Source of the DNA: Ruminococcaceae bacterium R-25
Lineage (GTDB): Bacteria; Bacillota; Clostridia; Saccharofermentanales; Saccharofermentanaceae
NCBI GenBank assembly: GCA_003149065.1
Contig: QGFZ01000001.1
Location: 496,001-560,000, forward strand
DNA: 64,000 nucleotides
Reading direction: 5' to 3'
Numbering within the stretch: the first letter of the stretch is position 1; each line of letters begins with the position of its first letter. The position numbers and the translations under genes are program-made. The notes under the pieces are model-generated. The model was given only the letters and a program-made list of their open reading frames with translations. It was not told the DNA's origin and made no database searches. This document shows positions 35,730-44,275 of this stretch, in pieces.

Positions 35730-37301
35730 GTGCCACAAGTATCGTTATTATTTGTAATAATTGCGGGCGTTGTTGGACTTATTCTGGGTATATTAATTGC
35801 GGCAGTCTATTTTAAATCCGGTATTTCCGGCGAGCAAAAGAGACTTGCGGAGGATATTGCTAAATCTAAGGAGGAAAGCAATGTGCTTCTCGCAAATGCA
35901 CAGAAAGAAGCTGAAAACAACAAGCGTGATTTGCTTTTGCAGGCAAAAGAAGAAGTCTCACTGGTTCGTTCTGAATTGGAGCGTGAAGCCAGAGAGAAGA
36001 AACAGGAGCTTGCAAAAGAGCGCAATAGGCTCGAGCAGAAAGAAGAAAATATCAATCGTATTGAAGCTAATTGCGAGCGCAAGCAGGAGGAGATCGAGAG
36101 ACGTCAGCAGAATATTGCTGAACTCGAGGCAAGGGCGAAGGATTACGAGCAGCGTAAGAAGACTGAACTTGAGAAGGTTTCAGGACTTACGGTTGCAGAT
36201 GCCAGAAGCTTAGTGCTTGACGAAGCAAAGCGTGAATATACACACGATATGGCCTTAATGCTCAAGCAGATGGAAGAGAAAACTAAACAAGATGCTGATA
36301 AGGTCGCCAAAGACATTATCGTTAACGCAATCCAGCGTTATGCATCTGACTATGTTTCCGAAGTCACAGTATCTGTTGTAAATCTCCCCAACGATGAGAT
36401 GAAGGGTAGAATCATCGGTCGTGAAGGCAGAAACATCAGGGCAATCGAGACAATAACGGGCGTCGATCTTATTATCGACGACACTCCCGAAGCAATCGTA
36501 CTTTCATCATTCGATCCTATCAGAAGAGAGATAGCTAGAATGACGATTGAAAGACTTGTTGCAGATGGAAGAATCCATCCGGCCAGAATCGAAGAGATGG
36601 CCGGCAAGGCAAAGAAGGAACTCAATCAGACTATCAAGACAGAGGGCGAGAAGGCAGCCTTTGATACAGGTGTTATGAACCTGCATCCTGAGCTTATTAA
36701 GCTTTTAGGCCGTCTCCGTTACCGCACATCGTACGGACAGAACGTGCTGCAGCATTCGATCGAAGTATCCTGGATCGCTGCAATGATGGCGGACGAACTC
36801 GGACTTGACAGTAATCTTGCAAGGCGCGGCGGCCTTTTGCATGATATCGGTAAGGCAGTAGATTTCGAGCAGGAAGGAACCCATATCCAGCTCGGTGTCG
36901 ATATAGCGAAGAAGTATCATGAGAGCCCCGCAGTCATTAACTGCATCGAGGCGCACCATGGCGATGTTGAGCCTCTGAGCGCAGAAGCTGTATTAGTAGC
37001 AGCAGCCGATGCAATCTCAGCAGCAAGGCCGGGCGCAAGAAGAGAGAATCTCGAGACATACATCAAGAGGATCGAGAAGCTTGAAGAGATAGCAACAAGC
37101 TTCGATGGTGTAGAAAAGAGCTTTGCTATTCAGGCAGGCAGAGAGATTCGTGTTATCGTTTCACCTGATAAGGTTTCAGATGACGAGATGACGCTCAAGG
37201 CCCGTGATATCTGCAAGAAGATTGAGGATGAACTCGATTATCCCGGTCAGATCAAAGTTAATGTGATCAGAGAAACTAGGGCAACTGACGTTGCTAAATA
37301 A
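35730..37301 (+). CDS. rny: Ribonuclease Y
   Basis: A 523-residue membrane-tethered endoribonuclease that starts mRNA decay in Firmicutes. N-terminal span (about 5-28), long charged coiled coil (about 35-165), KH domain ([18 protein letters not shown]) and HD domain with the catalytic HD in LLHDIGKA, plus EAHHGD. I prefer the GTG at 35730 because GGAGGTG (35714-35720) is 9 nt upstream; an in-frame TTG at 35712 overlaps that site. It has a strong promoter and terminator of its own. Confidence 0.96.
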   Translation: MPQVSLLFVIIAGVVGLILGILIAAVYFKSGISGEQKRLAEDIAKSKEESNVLLANAQKEAENNKRDLLLQAKEEVSLVRSELEREAREKKQELAKERNRLEQKEENINRIEANCERKQEEIERRQQNIAELEARAKDYEQRKKTELEKVSGLTVADARSLVLDEAKREYTHDMALMLKQMEEKTKQDADKVAKDIIVNAIQRYASDYVSEVTVSVVNLPNDEMKGRIIGREGRNIRAIETITGVDLIIDDTPEAIVLSSFDPIRREIARMTIERLVADGRIHPARIEEMAGKAKKELNQTIKTEGEKAAFDTGVMNLHPELIKLLGRLRYRTSYGQNVLQHSIEVSWIAAMMADELGLDSNLARRGGLLHDIGKAVDFEQEGTHIQLGVDIAKKYHESPAVINCIEAHHGDVEPLSAEAVLVAAADAISAARPGARRENLETYIKRIEKLEEIATSFDGVEKSFAIQAGREIRVIVSPDKVSDDEMTLKARDICKKIEDELDYPGQIKVNVIRETRATDVAK

Positions 37302-37361
37302 TACTTAATCAATTTTTATATATATTATTTAACACGTTAGTATCATCTATCAAAACAAATC

Positions 37362-37399
37362 AAGGACCTTAAGTCATTAATGACTTGAGGTCCTTTTTG
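37362..37399 (+). terminator. Terminator of rny
   Basis: A long, nearly perfect stem (AAGGACCT-T-AAGTCAT / ATGACTT-G-AGGTCCTT) followed by T5. Confidence 0.94.
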
Positions 37400-37400
37400 T

Positions 37401-37430
37401 TTGCTTATGTATTGGAAAATCTGATATATT
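37401..37430 (+). promoter_or_regulatory. Promoter of the duplicated zinc-ribbon gene
   Basis: TTGCTT (37401-37406), 18-nt spacer, extended -10 TGA-TATATT ending at 37430, 44 nt before the start. Confidence 0.6.
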
Positions 37431-37473
37431 TGATTTGTAGGGTTTTGGACTTTGAATATGGGGTAGATGTTCA

Positions 37474-38823
37474 ATGGCAAAGTTAACCAGTTATACGTGT
37501 GCTAAATGCGGCGGTGTCCTGAATATTGACAGCGATCAGGAGCTCTTTGACTGTCCTTTCTGCGGGACAAACTTTGATATGGTGGATTTCCACAGAAAAG
37601 ATATGTTGAGTGAAGCGGAATTGTCTTTAAAGCGGATGGAGTTTCTTTCGGCAAATGAAAGATATACCGAAATGTTCAACAAGAATCCAAATGATTTTGA
37701 AGCTTTGCGAGGACTTGCTCTGTGTGCCGGAAAGATTCCTTCAAAAGATGATCTGACAAATCCAAAGAGGCTGATCAAGCATGATATGGAAAAAACGGAA
37801 AGTTTTATTAAGAAGAATTCAGAGTATTGTTCCGGATATCCTTATTTCAAAAAGTTATTAGAGATAATCAGTTTGTGCAGGAAATATAAGAATCTTCTTA
37901 AGATAAAGGCTGGTGTTAAGTCGGTGACACAGCTCCGTATCAGACGTCTTGGTAATGGTGACGGCCTTTATGAGAAGAACGAATTTGCAAAGATCGCTAA
38001 TTATGAAAGAGTCACTGTGGATAATACAAATAAGAAGCTGATAGATATTGAAGCTGAACTGTCGGAATCATGCCTGGAATTAGAGAATTTGGAACCGTCA
38101 GCTTCCAATTCAGTGCAGTATTCCGTAAACAGCGTTAATAATGAGTCGGCTTCAGTAACTGTATCTAATATTATTTGTATTAAATGCGGCGGTCAGCTTG
38201 TGATGGATGATAAGAGAAAACTTTGCGAATGCAGGTCATGCGGTGTGGCATACGGTACATCTCTTTTCTTTGGCGTACCTAATAGAAAAGCTAAGGAAGC
38301 CCTGTTAAAAAAAGAATTCAACGAAGCGGATCAGAGATATTCGTATATGCTCATGTTGGATCCCCATGATTTCGAAGCACTTCGCGGCCGCGTCAACTGC
38401 GCTGCTAAATGGACATGCGTTAATTACAATGCTGAAGTAACAAGTTTCTGGATCAACAATGTGCGTTCACGTGTGGAATACGCATATGAAAAAGCTTTAG
38501 ATTCCGATAAACCTTATTTCGTGAAATATCGGGAGCTCGTGGAAGCTTACGGCAAGGTCCTTGAGCAAGATAATAGAATAAAGCCCCTCATAAGAAAATC
38601 TAAAGAGCTTAATGTAAAGAAATCCAATATAGTTGCTGATATTGAACCGGACGAAAACGTGTGCTTATATGCCCATAAAACTATTGATAAAACGATTCAT
38701 GATGTGGATAACCAGATAACACCTCTGAAAATGAAGAAAAATGAGTGCTTAGAGTCCGTAAAAGCAATTTGTCATGAAATAAGCGAAATGGACAAAGAGC
38801 GGCTCCTAAAAATGCCGGGTTAA
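37474..38823 (+). CDS. Internally duplicated zinc-ribbon/TPR-like protein, function unknown
   Basis: 449 residues in two homologous halves. Each half starts with a four-cysteine ribbon (C9-x2-C12 ... C27-x2-C30; and IKCGG ... CECRSC, about 235-260) and continues with a helical repeat containing the shared NDFEALRG / HDFEALRG motif about 50 residues later. The C-terminal ~70 residues are coiled-coil-like. No signal peptide or membrane span, so cytoplasmic. It sits between rny and ymdB, which are adjacent in many Firmicutes, so it appears inserted there. I know no named family. Confidence 0.65.
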   Translation: MAKLTSYTCAKCGGVLNIDSDQELFDCPFCGTNFDMVDFHRKDMLSEAELSLKRMEFLSANERYTEMFNKNPNDFEALRGLALCAGKIPSKDDLTNPKRLIKHDMEKTESFIKKNSEYCSGYPYFKKLLEIISLCRKYKNLLKIKAGVKSVTQLRIRRLGNGDGLYEKNEFAKIANYERVTVDNTNKKLIDIEAELSESCLELENLEPSASNSVQYSVNSVNNESASVTVSNIICIKCGGQLVMDDKRKLCECRSCGVAYGTSLFFGVPNRKAKEALLKKEFNEADQRYSYMLMLDPHDFEALRGRVNCAAKWTCVNYNAEVTSFWINNVRSRVEYAYEKALDSDKPYFVKYRELVEAYGKVLEQDNRIKPLIRKSKELNVKKSNIVADIEPDENVCLYAHKTIDKTIHDVDNQITPLKMKKNECLESVKAICHEISEMDKERLLKMPG

Positions 38824-38927
38824 GATGACTGCAATGGAAGAGATAACCGCATTTGACAGAAAATGGTTCATCCGAAACGATCCCAGATTCGGATAATCGC
38901 ATAACTTTCGGAATTAGAGCCCTCATG

Positions 38928-38936
38928 TGTTATAAT
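38928..38936 (+). promoter_or_regulatory. Extended -10 promoter of ymdB-lspA-rluD
   Basis: TGT-TATAAT about 35 nt before the ymdB start; only a weak TTTCGG is seen at the -35 position. Confidence 0.55.
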
Positions 38937-38970
38937 TCTTTAAATAATAAAAAGAATGGGGGTATTGCTC

Positions 38971-39753
38971 TTGAGAGTTTGTTTTGTTGGCGATGTAGTT
39001 GGCAGCGCAGGGCGCCGTGCTTTCAAAACTGTTATGCCTTCATTTTTAAAGAGCAATAACGTTGATTGCTGTATCGTTAATGCAGAGAACAGTGTTCACG
39101 GACTTGGAGCATCGATCAACATGCTAAGGGATCTCGAAGCTTCCGGCGCTGATCTTTTTACCATGGGTAATCACACTTTCTCCAACAGGGAGTTCATAAG
39201 CCAGATATCCAAAGTTAAAAATGTCGCAAGACCTGCAAACTTCAGTCCTTCGTGGCCGGGTAACGATTACTGTATCTTTGAAAAGAACGGCGAGAAGATC
39301 GGCGTATTTAATCTTTTGGGACAGGTTTATGCCAATGTTCTTCCTGATAATCCGTTTTCTTATGCTGACAGGATAGTCGACATTCTAAAGCGCGTTGAGG
39401 GATGTAATACCATTGTTTTGGATTTCCATTGTGATGCCACCTCCGAAAAGTGTGCGATGGGATATTACTTAGACGGCAAGGTCTCAGTTGTCGCAGGTAC
39501 CCATACACATGTCCAGACTGCAGACGACACGATCCTTCCTTATGGAACGGGTTATATAACCGACTGCGGAATGTGCGGCGCCAAGGAATCTGTCCTCGGA
39601 ATGGATATCGAGACTTCGATCAACAGGCTTGCATATAAGTTGCCCGCAAAATATGAGCCCGCAGACGGCCCGGGTTTTGTATGCGGCATTCTTTTCGATA
39701 CTGATAGAAATGGTAGGTGTACCGGGATTAAGCGGTTCTGTGAATATGAGTGA
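38971..39753 (+). CDS. ymdB: YmdB-type metallophosphoesterase (TIGR00282 family)
   Basis: About 260 residues. Metal-binding motifs run in order: FVGDVVGSAGR, NAENSVHGLG, MGNHTFSNRE, LDFHCDATSEK and AGTHTHVQTADD. YmdB is a cyclic-nucleotide phosphodiesterase (2',3'-cNMP) linked to RNase Y in Bacillus. I choose TTG at 38971 (giving MRVCFVGD, the usual N-terminus) with GGGGGT about 8 nt upstream; the in-frame ATG at 38956 lies inside that purine-rich site. rny lies upstream with one unknown gene between. It overlaps lspA. Confidence 0.9.
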   Translation: MRVCFVGDVVGSAGRRAFKTVMPSFLKSNNVDCCIVNAENSVHGLGASINMLRDLEASGADLFTMGNHTFSNREFISQISKVKNVARPANFSPSWPGNDYCIFEKNGEKIGVFNLLGQVYANVLPDNPFSYADRIVDILKRVEGCNTIVLDFHCDATSEKCAMGYYLDGKVSVVAGTHTHVQTADDTILPYGTGYITDCGMCGAKESVLGMDIETSINRLAYKLPAKYEPADGPGFVCGILFDTDRNGRCTGIKRFCEYE

Positions 39754-40309
39754 TAATGTGGTTAAGACAAGGGAGATCCGTCCGGTTTCCTGTGTGATAT
39801 TTTCTGTTATTGCAGTTATTCTTGTAGTTGTTGACCAGCTCCTTAAACGAGCTGTAGTGGCAAATGTGGAAGTTTACGATCAGGTCGATGTGATAAAGGG
39901 ATTCTTTTCCATCTACCACTGCCGTAATACGGGAAGTGCTTTCTCGCTTTTTGCAGATAAGCCGTGGGGTATTTATCTGCTAACAGGTATTTCCGTAGTC
40001 CTGGGCTTAGGCATCTTTTATCTTATGCTCCATGCGGCACTGCACGACATGAGGCTCTTATCTGTTGCTTTCTGCCTTTTGTCTTCAGGCGCTATCGGAA
40101 ACCTCATAGACAGGTTTTCATTAAAGTATGTTGTTGACTATCTGAGATTTGATTTCGGATCTTATACTTTCCCGATCTTTAATTTCGCCGATATCTGTGC
40201 AGTCTTAGGCACCGGTCTTCTGATCTGCATAATCCTTTTCGGCTCGAAGTATTTTGAAGAATTCTGGAATATTCTTATCAAGAAGGGGAAGAATGAAAAT
40301 GCCGGTTGA
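39746..40309 (+). CDS. lspA: Lipoprotein signal peptidase (signal peptidase II)
   Basis: About 187 residues, four membrane spans. Family motifs: VVDQLLKR, RNTGSAFSLF, the catalytic Asp in GNLIDRF and the second in FNFADI. It removes signal peptides from prolipoproteins such as the hydrolase at 50.9 kb and the lipoprotein at 62.1 kb. ATG 39746, overlapping the ymdB stop, gives the expected length; the frame is open further upstream but inside ymdB. Confidence 0.93.
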   Translation: MSDNVVKTREIRPVSCVIFSVIAVILVVVDQLLKRAVVANVEVYDQVDVIKGFFSIYHCRNTGSAFSLFADKPWGIYLLTGISVVLGLGIFYLMLHAALHDMRLLSVAFCLLSSGAIGNLIDRFSLKYVVDYLRFDFGSYTFPIFNFADICAVLGTGLLICIILFGSKYFEEFWNILIKKGKNENAG

Positions 40310-41213
40310 ATCAAAGATTTGCGGAAATGATGGCGTAAGATTAGACAGCTTTGTCACAGAAGCCTTTGATTCAACGTATTCGAGATCTTTTTACAAGCGT
40401 CTTATCGATGACGGAAAGATCAAAGTAAACGGCAAAGTAATTATCAAGGCAGGCACTAAACTTGCAAACGGCGATGTTGTCGAAGCAGATATTCCTGCTC
40501 CGGCTCCTGATGATTCATTTATCGCCCAGGATATCCCTCTTGATATCGTTTATGAGGATTCGGACCTTCTCGTTATCAACAAACCGCAGGGAATGGTCGT
40601 TCATCCTGCTGCAGGTCACAGCGAAGGAACGCTCGTAAATGCGCTTCTTGCTCACTGCAAAGACGACTTATCCGATATCAACGGCGTTTTAAGACCCGGA
40701 ATCGTTCACCGTATCGACAAGGATACGTCAGGTCTCATGCTCGCCTGCAAGAATAATTTCACGCATTTAAAGCTCGCCGACATGCTCTCAAGGCACGAGA
40801 TCGTCAGGGAATACAGGGCTCTTGTATATGGCTATGTAAAAGAAGACAGGGGAATGGTCGATGCGCCCATCGGACGCTCTTCAAATGACAGACGCAAGAT
40901 GGCAGTAAATAAGGACGGAAAGTCCGCTGTTACGCATTTTGAAGTCGTTGAGAGACTTGGCGAGATAACTGATATGAAGCTCGTTTTAGAGACCGGAAGG
41001 ACACACCAGATCAGAGTCCATATGGCTTATATTAATCACCCTGTCGTAGGTGATCCTGTATATGCATCAAGGAGAAAGAACTACGGTCTTGCAGGTCAGG
41101 CCCTGCACAGCCAGGCTATTACTTTCGTTCACCCGAGGACCGGTGAGACTATGCATTTTGAAACAGACCTTCCCGATTACTACAAGAAGGTCATAGAGAG
41201 CTTTAAAGCCTAG
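40293..41213 (+). CDS. RluD-type pseudouridine synthase
   Basis: About 306 residues. The N-terminal S4 domain (RLDSFVTEAF...YKRLIDDGKIKVNG) precedes the synthase core with PGIVHRIDKDTSGLM, catalytic Asp in the HRIDKDT block, and RTHQIRVHMAYINHPVVGDPVY. It follows lspA as in most Firmicutes (lspA-rluD). Two near ATGs (40293, 40299) follow AAGGGG at 40284-40288; I list the first. It overlaps lspA by 17 nt. Confidence 0.93.
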   Translation: MKMPVESKICGNDGVRLDSFVTEAFDSTYSRSFYKRLIDDGKIKVNGKVIIKAGTKLANGDVVEADIPAPAPDDSFIAQDIPLDIVYEDSDLLVINKPQGMVVHPAAGHSEGTLVNALLAHCKDDLSDINGVLRPGIVHRIDKDTSGLMLACKNNFTHLKLADMLSRHEIVREYRALVYGYVKEDRGMVDAPIGRSSNDRRKMAVNKDGKSAVTHFEVVERLGEITDMKLVLETGRTHQIRVHMAYINHPVVGDPVYASRRKNYGLAGQALHSQAITFVHPRTGETMHFETDLPDYYKKVIESFKA

Positions 41214-41217
41214 ATTG

Positions 41218-41245
41218 TTGACGTAATATCTAATTAGCATAATAA
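41218..41245 (+). promoter_or_regulatory. Candidate promoter of the phoH operon
   Basis: TTGACG (41218-41223), 16-nt spacer, TAATAA (41240-41245), in the 54-nt gap before phoH. Confidence 0.45.
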
Positions 41246-41267
41246 TTCTTTATATAGGAGATCTCAT

Positions 41268-42209
41268 TTGGAAGAAAGAATCGAACAGCTTAAGAATTCA
41301 CTGCATTCGGCAGGCGTTTACGCTTCAAGAATTGCCGATTATTTTAGTGTCTCGATAGAGCACGACGGCAAGGGTTTTGTTATAGAAGGCGATGACACCA
41401 ACGATGTCTTAACGGCCAAAGATGTCTTTATTGCGCTTGATAAGCTGTCTTCTGATTCGGAGATCGATGAAACCGATATCTCATATCTTTTGAATATCGC
41501 CAGAGAAGGAAGACTTGAAGAGTTCTTAAAGACCTCAGATGAAGTCTTTTACATGACACCTTCAGGCAGAGCAATCAAGCCGAGGACTTTAGGTCAGAGG
41601 CTTTATGTTGATTCGCTGAAGAAGTCTGAACTCGTGATCTGCTGCGGTCCTGCAGGAACAGGTAAGACTTTCCTTGGCGTGGCAATGGCCGTTAAAGCCT
41701 TAAAGAGCAGGGAAGTATCAAGGATCATCCTTACAAGACCTGCTATTGAAGCCGGTGAGCGCTTAGGCTTTTTGCCCGGCGATATCGAAGAAAAGGTAAA
41801 CCCCTACATGCGTCCTATCTACGATGCTCTCTCGGCGCTTCTGGGCCAAGAGATGTTTGAGCGTTATTACGATAAGGGCGTAATAGAAGTTTCTCCTCTG
41901 GCTTTCATGAGAGGAAGAAACTTGGATGACTGTTTTGTCCTTCTTGATGAAGCGCAGAACACGACTCCCGAACAGATGAAGATGTTCCTTACAAGACTCG
42001 GCGTTAACTGCAGAGCTTGTGTTTGCGGCGATTTTACGCAGATAGACCTCCCCAAGGGAATCTTGAGCGGTCTTAAAGATGCAATAACGGTTTTAGACGG
42101 AGTGGAAGGCATAAAGATCGTAAGCCTTAATGATTCGGACATCGTAAGAAACAGTCTTGTTGCCAGAATCGTAAGAGCTTATGAGAATGCCAGGCAAGGT
42201 GATTTATGA
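41268..42209 (+). CDS. PhoH family ATPase
   Basis: A 313-residue PhoH/PhoL-type P-loop protein. Walker A GPAGTGKTF (about 126-134), then LTRPAIEAGERLGFLPGD, FVLLDEAQNTTPEQMKMFLTRLG (Walker B) and CGDFTQIDLP. The role is RNA-related (helicase-like) and linked to YbeY in ribosome biogenesis; phoH-ybeY neighbourhood is widespread, with a pgpH homologue between them here. TTG start, with AGGAG 7 nt upstream. Confidence 0.93.
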   Translation: MEERIEQLKNSLHSAGVYASRIADYFSVSIEHDGKGFVIEGDDTNDVLTAKDVFIALDKLSSDSEIDETDISYLLNIAREGRLEEFLKTSDEVFYMTPSGRAIKPRTLGQRLYVDSLKKSELVICCGPAGTGKTFLGVAMAVKALKSREVSRIILTRPAIEAGERLGFLPGDIEEKVNPYMRPIYDALSALLGQEMFERYYDKGVIEVSPLAFMRGRNLDDCFVLLDEAQNTTPEQMKMFLTRLGVNCRACVCGDFTQIDLPKGILSGLKDAITVLDGVEGIKIVSLNDSDIVRNSLVARIVRAYENARQGDL

Positions 42210-44275
42210 GCAGTAACAAAAACGCAAAACCTAAGTTCCATCAGATCATTTCCTTAGTTCTCGCAGCGCTGACTATTATTTTCCTTGTATTCTACGGCTC
42301 GCTCCCTGTGAGCTACGATTATGAGGTCGGTTCTATTGCCGGCCAGGATATCTATGCGACCAGAACTTTTGCGGATTCTTATGAGACCCAGAGAAGGGCA
42401 GTAGTCGCAAGAAATACAGTTGCCGATATTTTCGTAAGGTCCGATAAACAGTCTGAAGAATATGTCGACAGGATCGAAGCCTTTTTCGATCAGGCAAACC
42501 AGATAAGAAAGAGTTCACAGTCTGCCGACCTCCAGGCGCCATTATCTCCTTCGTCTTCAGCATATCAGCTGTCCGTAAATATCGAGCAGACGACAGGCAA
42601 GAAAATAGAAGCCGATAGCCTTGTTGTATTTTTCGAGATGAGTAATTCGACTTTTACTTATATCAGCGAAAAGACGACCGGAATCGCTGAACTTGTAATG
42701 CTTGGCGACGTCAATGACGCAGTTCTGCCTACGAAGATCACAGAGCAGCTCAATGCTTTCTGCGAATCAAACCCTTCTTATTCGAAGTTCGCTGATTCAA
42801 TGAATGCAGTGCTTTCAACGCTCCTTGAACCTAACACCGTTTACGATGCCAAGGCTACGGAAGATTCTGCAAACAATGCTTATATCGCTGTTATCAATGA
42901 GCCCGTCATGGTCGAAAAGGGAACAAAGCTCGTTGAAGCCGGCGCGATAATCGATGAACACGCATATAGCAATCTCGTTGAGTTAGAGCTCATCAGAGAC
43001 CAGTCTTTCAACCTCGTAATCTTTGCCAGAGTTGCGATCTATGTATTGATAATGTCGGGAGTTCTTCTCGTATACCTTAATATCGAGCGCAAGAAGATCA
43101 AGGTCGAAATGCCTGTATTCTATCTCATGATAGTCACATTCCTTATCACGATCGGAACATCAGTCTATCTTTCGACTATCTCAACTCTGCTTTGCATCGT
43201 GATTTTCTTTGCTGCAGTATGTTCTACTTATCTTGGAACGCAGAACGGCATCATCTTCTCGGTCTTAAACCTTCTTTTCATATGGCCGATGTATTCGTTT
43301 GACCCTGAAATGTTCTTCATTAATCTCGTCGGCATCATAATGTGTTCGATCTTTGCGGGAAGAACAGACAAGATAATAAACAATGCGGCTCTTATTTTCT
43401 TCCCGACGATCACGACGCTCATTACCAGTGTCGCTTATAACTTCCTTATCGGTAACACGAGAGGTGAGTACTTAAATTCCGTGATCTTTACCTTCGTAAG
43501 CACGATCGCATCACTGGTTGCTGCAATCGGTTTATCTCCTATCTTCGAGCTCGTAAGTAACGCTGCTTCTCCTGTAAAGCTCATCGCTTTGAGCCAGCCC
43601 GGCCAGCATCTGTTAAAGAGGCTGTTCCTTGAAGCATCCGGTACGCACCAGCATTCGATGATGGTCGCAAATCTTGCTGACTCCGCAGCGGAAGCTATCG
43701 GCGCAGACTCACTCCTTTGTAAGGTTGCAGCATATTATCACGATATCGGCAAGCTCGAAAATCCGGAGTATTTTACAGAGAACCAGCACGGCGGCGTCAA
43801 TCCTCACGACCATCTGACCGTTATGGAGAGCGTTGCTATCATCACAAAGCACCCTGAAGACGGTGTTAAGCTCGCGAAAAAGGAGAGACTGCCTAACGCG
43901 ATCATCAAGATCATAGACGAGCACCACGGAACCACTTATCCTTCGTATTTCTACAGAAAGGCTGTAGAAGATGCCAAGGCAAGAGGCTTGGAACCCCCGG
44001 ATGTAGCTAATTTCAAGTACAGGGGCCACATTCCTTCATCAAGGGAATCTGCTATCGTTATGCTCGCAGATACCTGTGAAGCTGCCGTTAGATCAATGAA
44101 GACATCTGATGTTGCAGGCGCAGAGCAGCTCATAAGAGTCCTTATCAAGGATAAGATCGATCAGGACCAGTTAATTAATTCCGGCTTGTCTTTCGACGAT
44201 GTCGAGAAGATCGTAATCGCATTTAAGCAGGTTTATGCCGGCGTTTTCCACGAAAGGATCAAGTACCCTGAATGA
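42206..44275 (+). CDS. 7TM-HD family c-di-AMP phosphodiesterase (PgpH/YqfF-like)
   Basis: 689 residues. One N-terminal span (about 11-33), an external domain (about 35-270), seven membrane spans (about 275-470) and a cytoplasmic HD domain with HQHSMMVANLADSAA, YYHDIGK, HPEDG and IDEHHGTT metal motifs. This order matches PgpH, which hydrolyses c-di-AMP. The start overlaps phoH by 4 nt (ATGA) and the stop overlaps the YbeY-Era gene by 4 nt. Confidence 0.93.
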   Translation: MSSNKNAKPKFHQIISLVLAALTIIFLVFYGSLPVSYDYEVGSIAGQDIYATRTFADSYETQRRAVVARNTVADIFVRSDKQSEEYVDRIEAFFDQANQIRKSSQSADLQAPLSPSSSAYQLSVNIEQTTGKKIEADSLVVFFEMSNSTFTYISEKTTGIAELVMLGDVNDAVLPTKITEQLNAFCESNPSYSKFADSMNAVLSTLLEPNTVYDAKATEDSANNAYIAVINEPVMVEKGTKLVEAGAIIDEHAYSNLVELELIRDQSFNLVIFARVAIYVLIMSGVLLVYLNIERKKIKVEMPVFYLMIVTFLITIGTSVYLSTISTLLCIVIFFAAVCSTYLGTQNGIIFSVLNLLFIWPMYSFDPEMFFINLVGIIMCSIFAGRTDKIINNAALIFFPTITTLITSVAYNFLIGNTRGEYLNSVIFTFVSTIASLVAAIGLSPIFELVSNAASPVKLIALSQPGQHLLKRLFLEASGTHQHSMMVANLADSAAEAIGADSLLCKVAAYYHDIGKLENPEYFTENQHGGVNPHDHLTVMESVAIITKHPEDGVKLAKKERLPNAIIKIIDEHHGTTYPSYFYRKAVEDAKARGLEPPDVANFKYRGHIPSSRESAIVMLADTCEAAVRSMKTSDVAGAEQLIRVLIKDKIDQDQLINSGLSFDDVEKIVIAFKQVYAGVFHERIKYPE

